Assembly (NCBI GenBank): GCA_032622095.1
Contig: CP136062.1
Coordinates: 7,320,001-7,384,000, forward strand
Length of the DNA stretch: 64,000 nt
Reading direction: 5' to 3'
From: Siphonodentalium dalli
Taxonomy: Eukaryota > Mollusca > Scaphopoda > Gadilida > Siphonodentaliidae
The stretch's first letter is position 1. Each line of letters begins with the position of its first letter. The notes under the pieces are model-generated. The model did no database searches, was not told the DNA's origin, and worked only from the letters and a program-made list of their open reading frames with translations. The translations under genes were made by a program, and so were the position numbers. Shown piece by piece: positions 10,490 through 23,113 of this stretch.

Positions 10490-11480
10490 AGAGACCAGGA
10501 CAAGTCGGCTGACCATGGTTGTTCGGCTCAGTGTGAGAAAATTTTGAAAACTATACAAGAAAATCACAAATCCAAGCATCTAGACTTGCCTCAACTGAAG
10601 CTTTCCTAGTGTTGGAAATTTCAAACCTCATGCTCCCCCTCAGATTGGAAAATTCTCCAACCGATGACCATTTGAGTCCACAAGTTGGACCATATGTACA
10701 CTGTAGTAAAATTGTTGATTATTTTCTTAAACTAATTGGCAATTTCACATTGGCCACATGGGAGGGTCAATGACACACCGGTCCGACCATGGTTCGGCCC
10801 GGTGTGGAAATTTTTTGAAATCTGAACAAGAAAATCGCAAAATCCTTAAGCATCTAACTAGCCTCAAGCCTTCCTATAGAGTTGGAAATTTCAAACCTGA
10901 CACACCCACTTACCGCTATACTTAAAGTAATTGACCACCAATAACGTGGTGTCACCCTGTTAATACCGCGGTACTATACCGCAGTATCCTCCAATACCGC
11001 GGTACTGATACTGCTTGTTAATGCGAACAAGTATGTGGGAGTAAATACCTCCCCTCACAGAGTTCCATGAAAATCACCGCGGTATTCCAAAAAATTAATG
11101 CGGTGCCCGCTAAAAGACCGCGGTATTCAAAAAAATTAATGCGGTGCCCGCTAAAAGACTGCGGTATCATTATCGCCCAATACCGTAACTCCACCGCCGT
11201 GACCATCTCGATACCGCTACCGTTTATTACCGGTATCACCGCGGTCATGACCGGGGTATCACCCCGTTTTTCTGGTCAATTACTTTGAGAATAGCGGTAG
11301 GTTGGAAAATTTCCAACTGATGGCAATTCCAATGACAATGTTAAGAAAACAATATTGTCATACATTTGGTTAAATTAACTAGCAGGTTTTGACTGGCGAA
11401 AGGGGAGGGACAGGGACCCGGACACAACCTTTCCAAGTGTTGGAAATTTCCAACCTATCACCCTCATAAGGTTGGAACAT
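10490..11480. repeat. imperfect tandem duplication with 'gttggaaatttcaaacct' core
   Basis: A block containing 'gaccatggttgttcggctc', 'caagaaaatcacaaatcc' and 'gttggaaatttcaaacct' (10500-10630) recurs at 10785-10900. The next part of the same unit resumes at 11300 after the MITE at 10911-11299. Weaker 'gttggaaatttccaacc' remnants lie at 11430-11670 and 32850-32890. Confidence 0.6.
10911..11299 (+). mobile_element. second CCGCGG-rich palindromic MITE family, copy 1
   Basis: The ends are TA + CCGCTATACTTAAAGTAATTG (10913) and 'caattactttgagaatagcgg' + TA (11299), giving terminal inverted repeats of about 28 bp with TA duplications. The interior has many 'accgcggta' palindromes in both orientations and an internal doublet 'aattaatgcggtgcccgct' (about 11092 and 11136). 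No coding frame. Related copies: 13384-14055, about 49526-49915, and a fragment at 50265-50310. Confidence 0.82.
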
Positions 11481-13383
11481 TTCCAACTGATGACCATATC
11501 AGTCCAAAATTTTGACAAAAAATTGGAAAATATGCAAATATTGGTCCAAAAACAATTACTTCCCCCCATTATATTGTTTGAAAATCAAACTACAAGAAAA
11601 TTTTCAACATATTGTTGGTGTGAAATTTCCAACTAATGTTTTGGCAGGTATGAAATTTCCAACTGTTGAAAATTTTGACCAAAGTTGGGGGGTAAGACAC
11701 CACCCCCTCCCCACCCCCACCCCTGTCGTCACGTCTCTGCTCAGAAATCATAACTGAGGAAACATGTTATAGCGTGTAATGGCAGGCTGGTAGCCACTGC
11801 CTGAAGTAATAGGCTTCGTAATAATTGGGAATAACATATGGATGGATAGCCCAATCTCACTTCTTTTTTGCTCACGATATCAGTGACGATAAAATCTTTG
11901 TTTTGTGATTAACATTACAAGCTGATCCACATTGACTTGGAAAACAATTTGAAATTGTTCAAGCTGGCCCGGCTGGCCTTCAATTTATATGTTAAGATTT
12001 TATGTTTTACGTTGTCAAAAGTCTATTTTATTCCATTATTTATTACCGGTATATCTTTATTTCCATGTCACATATGATCAAGTGTGCTTTCATATTATTT
12101 CTTATTTTCAGCTGAGTTCTGCATAGTTATTCTTATTTTGTTGTATCAGTAGATGGAATCCTGATTAAATTTTATTTTTCCAATAGCGCAGTTTCTTGTT
12201 CTATCAAGTTGAATTTGGGTTATTGTTGGCATTGTGCCACTGATCCAACTTCTGATAACCTATATATACATGTATATAGTATAGCATTTCTAGTAACTAT
12301 ACATTGTATATGACCTGTTTCTGTTCAAAACACATCAAAATAAGACTCAATACCAGAAATGGAAAATAAATTTGGTACATGGAAAAAAATGCTTTTCGGA
12401 CCCGAGAGACACCCACCCACCCTATCATACCAACCTGGAATTTTTTTTGAACACCCCCCCCCCCCCCCCCCCACCCTAATTTGTTCACAAACATACTATC
12501 TGATATCCTGATATCTACATGTACATTGTAGGTTACATAGAGAATAATCACTCGATTGAACTGGTTACGTGAAATAATTCATGAGAGGCAACACAGTTGT
12601 TGAACATTATGGACCCACGTATGTGTGTTACTGGTCGTGTGTTACTGGTCGTGTGTTACTGGTCGATAGTTTGACACTCCTGCGATCCGGTAAACTTTTG
12701 ACACTTCGGGTATTTTACTGATTGTGCGATCATTACCCGTACTTATGGTAGAATCTGTTGTTTACACACTTTTTCTGCCACGGTTTGTACTGGGGCCAAT
12801 ATTTATTTATAATGGCCAACAACAAGTTAGAGGCAGGGATGTTGTACAAGCATGATGGTCTTGATTGAATCGTTCATGTCATCAGTTAAATCAAGTGATC
12901 TATTCTGTTTAGGCCAAAGAAAAAAATTGTATGTTTCCGGTAACGGCGCGAAAAAATTAGGGTAGGTACAGGGGGGTGAACAAAATAATTTCGGCACGTA
13001 TGCCGGGGTGGGTGGGTGGTCAAAGCCACCAACAAGCAATTTTTTCTGCAACTAAAACAAAAATTTCCTGCTTGGTTTTTAGTGTTTTGGCAATGAGTTG
13101 GGCTTCAAAACCACTTTGAATGCGAGAAATAATGTAATTCTAACTGGTAACCCCGGTAGGTACGGTAACCCTGTAGGTAGGGAATTTTTTTTTTTAATTT
13201 TATTTTGATATTTTTTATCCAGCTGCAGAAATATTGAACTACCTCGACCGAAGTAACATAAAATGCCAACCCGTGTTGTGGGGAAAGTATTACTTGATCA
13301 ACACAGTGGAAATATACATTAAGATTGATAAAAAAAATCAAATTTCATGTTTAGGTATGTTTTTTATTATTCACAATTTCACA
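11481..13383. other. gene-free stretch
   Basis: It contains C19 at 12454-12472 and a 'gtgtgttactggtc' triplicate at 12622-12664. Two partly inverted segments (12395-12480 and 12955-13030) share a poly-C/G 'gaacaaa' / 'cacccaccc' pattern and may be the arms of one old element. No gene is supported. Confidence 0.4.
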
Positions 13384-14055
13384 TACTGCTATTCTCAAAG
13401 TAATTGACCAGAAAAACGGGGTGATACCCCGGTCATGACCGCGGTGATACCTGTAATAAACGGTAGCGGTATCGAGACGGTCACAGCGGTGGAGTTACGG
13501 TATTGGGCGGTAAGGATACCGCGGTCTGATAGCGGGCACCGCGATAAATGTTTTGAATACCGCGGTGATTTTCATGGAACTCTTTGAAGGGATGCATTTA
13601 GTGAACGTTCAGACGACAACGATTCAATCGTAAGTGGAAAGATTTCCGTCGAGGCCGGAAGTAACCGAGACGAGAAAAAAAATTCCACTCAAGAGATAGT
13701 TTTTGATGACTCAGACACATAAAGAAATCACTATTGGCAAAAGCATATTATACACATGGACAAATCACTATTGGCAAAAAAACATCATCGTCAATAATAA
13801 GTAAATAAAATAACCACTATAAATGAAGATTTCTTCAGTGTCCTTTGTTTTTTTCCGCGCAAATTGTCCTTTAAAATCACCGCGGTATCGCGAACTGTGA
13901 CCAAATGCATCGTGGGGTCACCGCGGTATGCGCGGTGTTGAAGCGTTAATAAGCGGCATCAGTACCACGGTATTGGGAATACCGCGGTATCATACTGCGG
14001 TATTAACGGGGTGACACCGCGTTAAAGATGGTCAATTACTTTAAGTATAGCGGTA
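13384..14055 (-). mobile_element. second CCGCGG palindromic MITE family, long copy 2
   Basis: The termini match those of 10911-11299 in the reverse orientation ('tactgctattctcaaagtaa' at 13384 and 'ctttaagtatagcggta' at 14055). It is about 280 bp longer than copy 1. The extra DNA after 13597 starts with a Harbinger-MITE end ('tta' + 'gtgaacgttcagacga'), so it is partly another insertion. CCGCGG palindromes occur on both sides. Confidence 0.78.
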
Positions 14056-15890
14056 CATGTACATGACATACATGTAGCACATTTTCATAAATTTGGCTAT
14101 AAACTTGGTAGGAAATTGATGTCACTAACTTTTTATAAGAATTTTACCAATAATACCGCCATTATACCGTACTTGTATTGTGACGACTACATCCCATTGT
14201 CTGGGGGTAGCCAGTACGACCACCGAGCATGCCTGGTTTTTGGAGACAGTAGCTACATTTTATACCCCTGACATATGTGGTGATAACCTCTATACATGTA
14301 TATATATAGATACACACCACCATGTCTGTTGATAGTGTTCCATAAGTCCCAAACAAGACATAAAGCAGGCAGGAGATACATGTAGTCCCAGATACACTCA
14401 GGAAATTAAAATTGCAAAATATATGCCCATCAATCCACAACCCATCACACACCTGGGGCCTTTGAGACAGCTGTCAATTCATGGTAACTTTTCACAGGGA
14501 TATGTTAGAAACCATGTGTTTTGCACACTAAAGGTCATCAATATTTATGAGCATTAGTGGTAAATTTTAGAAAATTTTGACTTTTTCTCAAAATATCAAT
14601 AAAAAGTTTAGGGTCGGCGGGTTATTTTTAGGGTCGGTCGATGTACGGAAACATAGTTTCTTTTTACTTTGGCCTTATTACTGTATACAACCGTTAGTAA
14701 GCCCATCCTCGAGGATAAATCCAGTCTCCTCATACCGGTAGATAAGCCCAGTTTAGCCCACCCCCATTGTTGAGCATTTGGAAGGTGAATACAATCATGT
14801 CTTTCTATCCTGTAGAATACAGGTACCCTGTAGGAGAAGATACATGTACTCAAGCACATCTGTGCTTTTTTTTTTATCCCAAATGTATAGAAGCTGAACT
14901 GTATTGTCACTGTTTCTGGCCATTATCATGTGATTTTATCTTGTTTAATATTGATATAAATAAAACACATTATTATCTTTTTCAGTATCAAAATATGGTA
15001 ATGATATAAAACATGATGGTATGTCAGAACCTGAAGGCTAACTCAATGTTTGCAAAGGGGAGGGGGCCTTGTGAGTAAGCCCAGTACCTACTTTATGAGT
15101 AAATACATGTACATGCACAAGCCCCCCCCCCCCCCCCCAGGCTTACTGATTGGTGTACATGTATACAGTATGTATAGTACATGTATACAGTATGTATAGT
15201 TGTACATGTACCCGTACCAAGGATTAGGGGTATATATAGTGATACATGTACATGTACCTCAGTCTGTCTTTCCTTTCGGTGTGTCATTCTGTCTATCCAT
15301 AACTAACATTTCACAACACAGCTCAAAACTGGGAATTCCAATTTCGGTTTTATTCACACTTTTTCCCAAAGTTATGGCCCTTTACTGGACTTTGTGTAGC
15401 GTCCATAACAAACATGCTCTATATCCATGTAACTGGATTCGCATCGCAATTTGTGATGCGTTTTCCAATTTCTGCAAAGCAATTTACAATGAAAAAAGAT
15501 GTATTGGTAGGGAATGCTATACAAAATCTACTCTGACCTCTGGCTGTGGATGTCTTTATTATTGGATTTTGTTGTCTTATGTCGCAGTGATATCACAGGT
15601 TGGGGGGAAATGTTTTGTCCATTAATTATACCCCCTGTAACGCGGTTGTGGAGAAGGGGGTTTATACTCCAATCAGCTGGTCTGTGGACATAAATTTGTC
15701 TGGAGTTTTTCTCAGCTGTTTTCTGATCATTTTCCGTGGAAGTTGGCACAGACATCAACAACATGGGGACGTGCGATTATGACATCTGTCAGACTTTTTA
15801 TGGTGGCGTTACATCCCCATTTTTCGACTTAGAAAATCTTTGCAAAATGTATAATTTTGTCCGAGCTTTTATTCCTACATTTTTAGCTCA
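14056..15890. other. gene-free stretch with mollusc-type degenerate repeat
   Basis: It holds a C19 run (15121-15139), a duplicated 'acatgtatacagtatgtatag' (15158-15200), and a 'gttatggccctttactgg' segment (about 15370-15395) typical of degenerate molluscan repeats. A stretch with 'gtaacgcggttgtggagaag' begins near 15640. The 141-codon frame at 15200-15625 crosses these repeats and has no recognisable domain, so I do not call it a gene. Confidence 0.45.
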
Positions 15891-15891
15891 A

Positions 15892-17668
15892 CTTTACTTT
15901 GTAAAGTTTGAGCTATTTGCCATGGCTTGGTATCCGTCATCCGTGTGTGTGTGCGTGACTCGTCAACAATTTCCTTTAGCACTGGCTACAGGTCGTACCT
16001 TTGGTCGGATCATTATGAAATTTGTCATGCCTGTTGACATGTAGATGGGAACGAGTCATTTTGGGGTCATTTGGAAAAAAAACATGGCCGCAAGCGGCCA
16101 TCTTGAATTTAAAATTTCAATCCATTAGCACAGGCTACAAGTCGTACTGTTCGTCTGATCATCATGAAATTTGTCATCGATGTTGTAACTGGAGATGGGA
16201 ATGAGTCATTTTGGGGTCGTTCGGCCAAAACATATGGCCGCCAGCAGCCATCTTGGATTTTACTCTTTGCATGACTAAATCCTTCTGCATGGGCTACAGG
16301 TCGTAGCTTTGGTCGGATCTTCATGAAATTTGTCATCGATGTTAATATTGACATGTAGATGGGAACAAGCCATTTTGGGGTTATTGGGCCAAAAAACATG
16401 GCCGCCAGCGGCCATCTTGAATTAAAAATTTCAATCCATTAGCACGGGCTACAGGTAGTACTGTTTGTCTGATCATCATGAAAATTATCATTGATGTTAA
16501 TATTGACATGTAGATTGGAACGAGTCATTTTGGGGTTGATTGGCCAAAAAACATGGCCACCAGCAGCCATCTTGGATTTTACTCTGCATGACTAAATCCT
16601 TTGGCATGGGCTACAGGTCGTAGTACCTTTGGTTGGATCATTATGAGATTTGTCATGGCTGTTGACATTGACATCTAGATGAGAACGAGTAATTTTTGTG
16701 TCATTCGGCAAAAAAACATGGCCGCCAGCGGCCATCTTGAATTTCAAATTTCAATCCATTAGCACGGACTACAGGTCGTACTGTTCGTCTGATCATCATG
16801 AAATTTGTCATCGATGTTAACAATGACTTGTAGATGGGAACGAGTCATTTTGGGGTCATTGGGCCAAAAAACATGGCCGGCAGCAGCCATCTTGGATTTT
16901 ACTCTTTGCATGAATAAATCCTTGGGCACGGGCTACAGGTCCTACCTTTGGTCGGATCATTATGAAATATGTCACAGCTGTTGACATTAATAAGTAGATG
17001 GGAACGAGTCATTTTGGGGCCATTCGGCAAAAAAACATGGCCGCCAGTGGCCATCTTGGATTTAAAAATTTAATCCATTGGCACGGGCTACAGGTCATAC
17101 TGTTCTTCTGATCATCATGAAATTTGTCGTGGGTGTTAATATTGACATGTAGATGGGAACGAGTCATTTTGGGGTCTTTCGGCCAAAAAACATGTCCGCC
17201 AGTAGCCAACTTGGATTTTACTCTTTGCATGACTAAATACTTTGGCACGGGCTACAGGTCGTAGCTTTGGTCGGATCATCATGAAATTAGTCATGGATGT
17301 TAACAATGATATGTAGATGGGAACGAGTCATTTTGGGGTCATTCAGCCAAAAAACATGGCCGCCAGCAGCCATCTTGGAATTTACTCTTTACATGACTAA
17401 ATTATTTGACACAGGCTACAGGTCATATGATCTTTTGTCGGATCATCATGAAATTTGTGATGGTTGTTAATGACATGTAGATGGGAATTTAAGTCATTTT
17501 GTGGTCATTCGGTAAAAAAAACATGGCTGCCAGCGGCCATCTTGGATTTCACTCTTTGCATAACTAGGCCTTTCAACTTTCCACATTCCTAATCACTCCA
17601 TTGACATTATGACATAACACATGAAATTATTCCCTTTCCAAGTTGAGCTTCAGTGTCATTGTCACTTT
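15892..17668 (-). mobile_element. tandem-repeat element copy A2 (complete, ~10 monomers)
   Basis: Both ends are present: the hairpin 'tagctcaactttac' / 'gtaaagtttgagcta' with the adjacent GTGTGTGTGTGCGTGAC stretch at 15892-15970, and 'ccaagttgagctt' + 'agtgtcattgtcact' at about 17638-17668. Between them are about ten diverged ~155-165-bp monomers with 'gggaacgagtcattttgggg' and 'ccatcttgga'. This copy defines the element as end + microsatellite + tandem array + end. It is inverted relative to copies A3 and A4. Confidence 0.82.
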
Positions 17669-19693
17669 TATTATATTTAGCCATAGCATAGTATGATAAA
17701 GATAGTGACCACTCGTCGTCTGTCTGTGTGTCCATGGACATTTATGCATGGTGCGATAACTCAAACATTTTCTATCTGATCGGAATTTTACATATGAATG
17801 TCTGAGCCCAAAAGACAGATCAAGTTCGAATATGGGTTTGATGCTACTATTTTTAACTGAGTTATGGCCCTTTTTCTAAAAAATATTCACTCTATATTAA
17901 AAAACAAAACAAAATTTCTTAGATTGAATTCCTTGCTCAATTTATCCACAAAAAAACCCACAAAAATAATCAATAAATAAATAAATAAAAAAAATAAATA
18001 TTTTGTTTAAATATTAAATTAAACAATTTTTTTTTTTCCAAAGTTACCAAAATTTTAAAAACTAACACCATTATAACTCTGCCAAGGGTACCCGAGTCTG
18101 ATGTTATTATACAAAAAATGTAAATGTTATTTGTTTAATAGTGATTCCAGTCTTCAGCATAAACTATGCCTGTGATTTGTTGACCGCTTTGGTGTATAAA
18201 TAATTCATACCATATTACCAATGGGTCAGCAGTGAGGTATCTTATCTTGATGGCGGTTGTTGGTAGAATATGATACATTGTAAACTTAAATTGGAATCTC
18301 TTGACCAAGTATTCCATGGTCACCTTTTCACATTTAACCCAAGGCTGGGGTGGTGCAGCGCATTACAGATCCTGTTCCAGTGCATTCTCTTACATAAGGT
18401 ACATGTAAATGTGAGTGACCCATAAATTCCTATAAGTTGTGTTATGTACATGTATGGTCTATAATACCGGTAGTACATAACAGTATACTCTATAAATCAA
18501 CATCAACACTCTCATTTATGTTTCCGATCATAGTAATTTACTATCGCCAAGGAATAGGTTAACATCTGCCGATCATGATCGGCCTCTCATTTGCTCAATA
18601 GGTTTTATGATTAGGGTTAGGGTTTTGTACCTGCAATGGGAATCTGTTATTTTATTATTTTAACTAAATGTTTACTGATATGTGAACCATCTTATTGTTT
18701 TAAAAAGGGGGGTATCCTTAGTCCCATTGGGAGAGTCACACCTCTAATGTTTACAAGAGTTACGGCCCTTGTTTGAGTTAGAAATTTGTGAAATTTGTGT
18801 CCGAAAGAATATTTAAGCTTGTAACTCGGGGTGTTAATTATAGGGTGTTCTTGTATGTTGAGCATAGTTTGGTGGTGGAAAGGATCCCCACATACCAGTT
18901 TCATATTTGCCAGTTACAACCATTCTTTGACTTGGAAATTTGTGATTGAGGATTCGGAGGGTTCGGAGTTATATAGTGGAGACCTTCGTTTGACCCCGTC
19001 CTTCACAGTGCAAGTTTTGTCTGCACTCTTTTCGGAGTTATGGCCCTTTGCCAGAGTTATGACCTTGTGTTAGACTGAGAGAAGTGCCCCATTATTACTT
19101 TATTTTCGCTCTAAATATAGGCAACATTGAGCGTTCCCTGTCTTATATTCCACTATAGTACAAGAAATATCAATCATGCCGCCATTATACTGAACAAATG
19201 ACAGAAATATTTTGATACATGTGTAGCATGCCTTTAAATCCGACAAGAGTACATGTACATGTAAATCATTATTCATGATTTTCATTAACTCATTTTCAAC
19301 ACTTCTGACTTGCTGTAGAAATTCTAAAGCATTTGCCTAAAGTGATATCTTATCAGCTGTATGTATTTCAATTACTGCTACTGCAAATGAGAATTATGAA
19401 TATTGAATTGCAATTTGATTTCATTCCTGGCGGTAGTTTACCTTTTATTGTGAAAATATGACAGAATATATAACAACACTAGTCACTATAGTCTACACAC
19501 TGCAAGGTGAGTGAAATTATGAATTATTGACAAATTTGAAAATCATGTATTTCTATCAACTGGCGACTGAAATACCGGTATGAGTTTGTGCTATAAATTA
19601 GTACACAAGCACTTGAACATGAAATCGTGTGGGACTGGTTGAATTGACCTGCGATATGATGGATCACATCCATCCTCAAGCTACTTTTGCCAT
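17669..19693. repeat. degenerate 'gagttatggcccttt' repeats, no gene
   Basis: Three segments end in variants of 'gagttatggccctttt' (about 17860, 18760 and 19035). They alternate with 'tctgtctgtgtgtccatgg' and similar words, the pattern of old molluscan dispersed repeats. 17930-18050 is an A/T-rich low-complexity tract. 19370-19615 repeats pieces seen at 1795-1870 and 4085-4235. No supported coding region. Confidence 0.5.
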
Positions 19694-19953
19694 TTAACCC
19701 TTTCATACTGGTGCAGCATTAAAAGATAATGTGCCTGTGCACACTCGTATACATGTATAAATATATGCATGTCTCTCATGGTGAGCCTCGCATATAAAAG
19801 TTCACTGGTTTACAATGTTAAGGCAAATGTTGTTAGGCCAATGTCTTTTCTTATATACGCGAGGCTCCCAATGGGAGACTCCCATATATATAAGTGTGCA
19901 TTGGACCAAGTTTTTCGCAAAATTTCATTGAGCTCTAGTCATGATAAGGTTAA
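19694..19953. mobile_element. possible degenerate piggyBac-like MITE
   Basis: It starts TTAACCCTTTCATAC and ends with the rough inverse GTCATGATAAGGTTAA. Inside are 'gtgagcctcgcatataaaag' and 'atatacgcgaggctcccaat' elements like the palindromes of the 700-1087 MITE. The termini match only in part, so the family link is tentative. Confidence 0.45.
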
Positions 19954-20084
19954 TGGCATTTTTCTGATGTGCAGGGGTAGACATGCTTGAGACCCCGTCA
20001 CAGTTTAATTCACACCAGTTTCTCAGGTTCTGTTATTTTACGGAGTTCGAACTCATAGTCCTGATAGATGTACATGTTCTTGTA

Positions 20085-20460
20085 GATGGTGATTTATGAG
20101 CTGAGTTTAGAACCACATAATTGGTGGGAGGGGTTCTGGTTCTGACCCCCCCCCCCCCCCTAACTTTGGTATTCAGTGGAAAATCTGTTGTAAGTAGACC
20201 AACAAATGGCCACATTTAGAATATTTCTAACTTTATGAACTTGAGGTACCAGTTACAAAATGATTCAATCATGTGAGATTGAAGCCACAGGAACATCCAT
20301 GTTGGTCGGTTGATAAACGTTTATCGTCATTTCAGCCGCTATGCCATGTCACAACATCAGTTTTACTGGTTGAATGACCACATGAATAGTTAATCGCCCC
20401 ACCCCACCAAACGGGCACCCATGTTGTTCAGCTTTGGTTCGTTAATTAAGCTAGCTTATG
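20085..20460 (+). repeat. long dispersed repeat, inverted partner of 56645-56940
   Basis: The segment from 'atttatgagctgagtttaga' to 'ggttcgttaattaagctag' reads back, with moderate divergence, at 56645-56940 on the other strand. It contains C13 at 20147. Both copies carry 'caacatccatgttggtcgg'-like words. Function unknown. Confidence 0.65.
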
Positions 20461-20944
20461 TTCATATTATTACCTGTATAAGTCTTCATAGCATTTTTGC
20501 AAACTTCATGCATAAGCCTAACACAGCTCTGGTTAACATCGCATCTCACAGTAACACAGACAATCATTTCAAGACAGTATCCCCAGACTGGAAGAGACTG
20601 CACACATAGCAAACACATAGATGGTGATGATACATCAGTAGACCCATAAGTATCTCGAAACAGGAGCTAGAATTTATTGACCTTGTGGTCTGTGCGAAAT
20701 TCGTTTGAATGGGCAGTCGGGTATCGACAACGTCATCACGAGGACAATCAATCAATCAAGATACCCTACTTTCTCGTGGTTGGCGCTCAGATGTTCACTT
20801 GACCTCGAACTTTCTAAACAGCTGACCCCGGTCGCAGGTCGCAGGTCGATACAATATTAAGGCCGACCGTCTATAAAAATCTTTTCCTTCGTAAATTTTT
20901 TTTTTTTTACAATCGCATACAAATGTTTTACTAAATACCTTTTG
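20461..20944. other. gene-free stretch
   Basis: No recognisable gene, repeat family or structured element. A duplicated 'gtcgcaggtc' lies at 20830-20847. Confidence 0.35.
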
Positions 20945-21330
20945 TGCTCATATTTGACATTTGTAACAGTTTAAAACATAATATTACCGCAAAAATACCT
21001 TATTTATGTTACTGGAACCGTATATAGGCTTTATAGGAGGTGACATAAAGCTTACATGTTGCATATGGGATATGAAATACTTCCTTCCCGACACCCTTCG
21101 AAAGAAGCTTCGAGAAACGTAAAACTGAAATAAATAAACTTGTAAGACCTTTAAACCTAGATCAGTGTGTGCATGGAAACGAGCGAGCAGCTGTCTCAAA
21201 CATTAATGTAACTATTATTGGCTAGAAAATAATGTTCATCAGTGCATCAAGCTAATCAATGAATTATTTGCATGTTTATCAACTCAGATGATCTGTTGAT
21301 CTCACAACACCTACAGTCTGGCATAGTGAC
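20945..21330 (+). repeat. dispersed ~380-bp repeat, direct copy at 34480-34880
   Basis: 'tgacatttgtaacagttta', 'tatgttactgg', 'gtgtgcatggaaa' and 'tcacaacaccta' occur in the same order and spacing in both copies. Divergence is visible throughout. I see no terminal repeats and no open frame shared by the two copies. Confidence 0.65.
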
Positions 21331-21990
21331 TGCTTGTCATTTTGTTAATTGAAGATGTTCCAGTAGACTTAACACAAGGTGTATGGAATAATGCTAGATA
21401 ATGTGCTGGTTGGCAGACTAATCAATCAGGAATTAGTTAAGAAATGATGGAATTATGTCTATCCTGCACAACGAACTAGGTTTGCAAATACATGTATCAG
21501 CAGTTTATAAAATAATATCTATAATTGTATCCTGGCAAATACATGTATCCTCTCTAGATATGTATTTATTTTCAAAACATGTCAACTCTAGTTGAATTGA
21601 AGCTTAACAACTGATATGTCATGGATATGTCTACATAACACCAACAGTGACGCGAAAGTCAAGATTGAGTTCACTCTCTTGATATGTTATGAGCTTAAAA
21701 TATGTTAGAGCCAAATAGCCAAAAACACATATAATAGCTTGCAGGTGGTAATGATACCCCACTGGATACACAGGGGATATGCTGGGATATGTATCATTTA
21801 TTTCTGTAAAATTGGATGCATATGCCTTATAATAGTGTTTTATGCGCAGCTATCAATTGCTGAGGGGCTACGGTATAAGTGTATTTGCCCACTATATTGA
21901 TGTGTTAGAATGTCTATTTAACAGATTGGAATTTGACCAAACAAGAAAACTATAGCATACTCTCATCACACATTGACTTGGAAACTCCAT

Positions 21991-22192
21991 GTAAATGATT
22001 ACCGCAAGAGATAGCCGGCGGATTGATACCACGAGTGCCGGAAGGCATGAGTGGTATCACTCCGTCGGCTATCGAGTAAATGATTACCATGTAAATGATT
22101 ACCACACTCGATATCCGGTGGAGTGATACCGCGAGTGCCGGAACGGCACGAGTGGTATCACTCCACCGGCTATCGAGTGCGTAATCATTTAC
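21991..22192. repeat. two adjacent ~100-bp palindromes
   Basis: Each unit starts and ends with 'aatgattacc' or its inverse. Its arms contain 'gatagccggyggagtgatac' and the inverse 'gtatcactccaccggctat', around a centre 'gagtgccggaacggcacgag'. The two units are tandem and about 85% alike by eye. This resembles a foldback/MITE dimer. A shorter relative may be the 'attaccacac' / 'gtgtggtaat' pair at about 25151-25190. Confidence 0.7.
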
Positions 22193-23113
22193 AAAAACAA
22201 ACACGACGACGGTTCTATATTTATTACATATCTCCCATATAACTAGGATGTCAATAAATTTGGATATGTATTGCCAAAATCTGCCACATTAGTGTTCCTT
22301 TAAAACGCATAGGGTTAATTTCAGTTACAAATCAAGGAACCAGTCTATCGATTCGAGGTTCTCTAGAAACTTCCTTTACCGGCGGCGAACTCTTGAAACT
22401 TGATACTTCACCTGGATTCGGAAATGAGTTATAATTGTGTTTAATTCAACTGATTTGGTTCATAAATCCTCAAATAAAGTTGTGATTTTGTGTGAAAGAA
22501 TATATACAGACAACTGTCACCAAAAAGTATCTTGTTGTTCATTCATGGATACAAAATTTTAATTTACTTTTCGCTGCTGAACGTTGGTAATTGTTGAAAG
22601 TGAAACTACGTCATAGGATATTTCAAGGAATTCATTCACTTTAAATGGGAAATCACAAAATACTATGAATGGCCATTGATTGACATGAATACACCATAGT
22701 TTGTCAACACATCTACCAGAACTTAAAATCGGCATATAATATTACATATCATTTATCAGTTTATGATATAAATCAGCTGATCAATTGTCAGAATTGATTG
22801 AAACACTTCTGTGGATTGAACAGTTCACAAGTGCGCAGCTGATTGTTATCATACAAATTGAATTTACAGTCTGTAACACTTTTAGGGGTCAAGCTTTTAT
22901 TAGAATGTAGGGTGATGGAGTACTTTTTCAACATTTTATTGCCCATATTAATGATATTATTCAAGTAATTTAAATTGAATTAGAAAGACATTTTTTAAAA
23001 TTTTAATATACTGTTATTAAATGCATACTGGTAAAGGAACATTTTGATTTTGATTTAGATTTTGATGCAAAGATGTTTGTCTGTGATCCACGATTCTTTA
23101 ATCAGAATCAGTG
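22193..23113. other. gene-free stretch downstream of the Crypton relic
   Basis: AT-rich sequence with no supported gene or clear repeat. On the minus strand it lies 3' of the recombinase pseudogene and could include its untranslated region. Confidence 0.35.

Noticed and set aside
15200-15625. 141-codon open frame as a gene
   Set aside because: It crosses TACATGTA-rich simple sequence and a degenerate 'gttatggcccttt' repeat, is overlapped on the other strand, and has no domain.
18611-18624. Interstitial telomere repeat 'ttagggttagggtt'
   Set aside because: Only two units, no more than expected by chance in AT-rich DNA.
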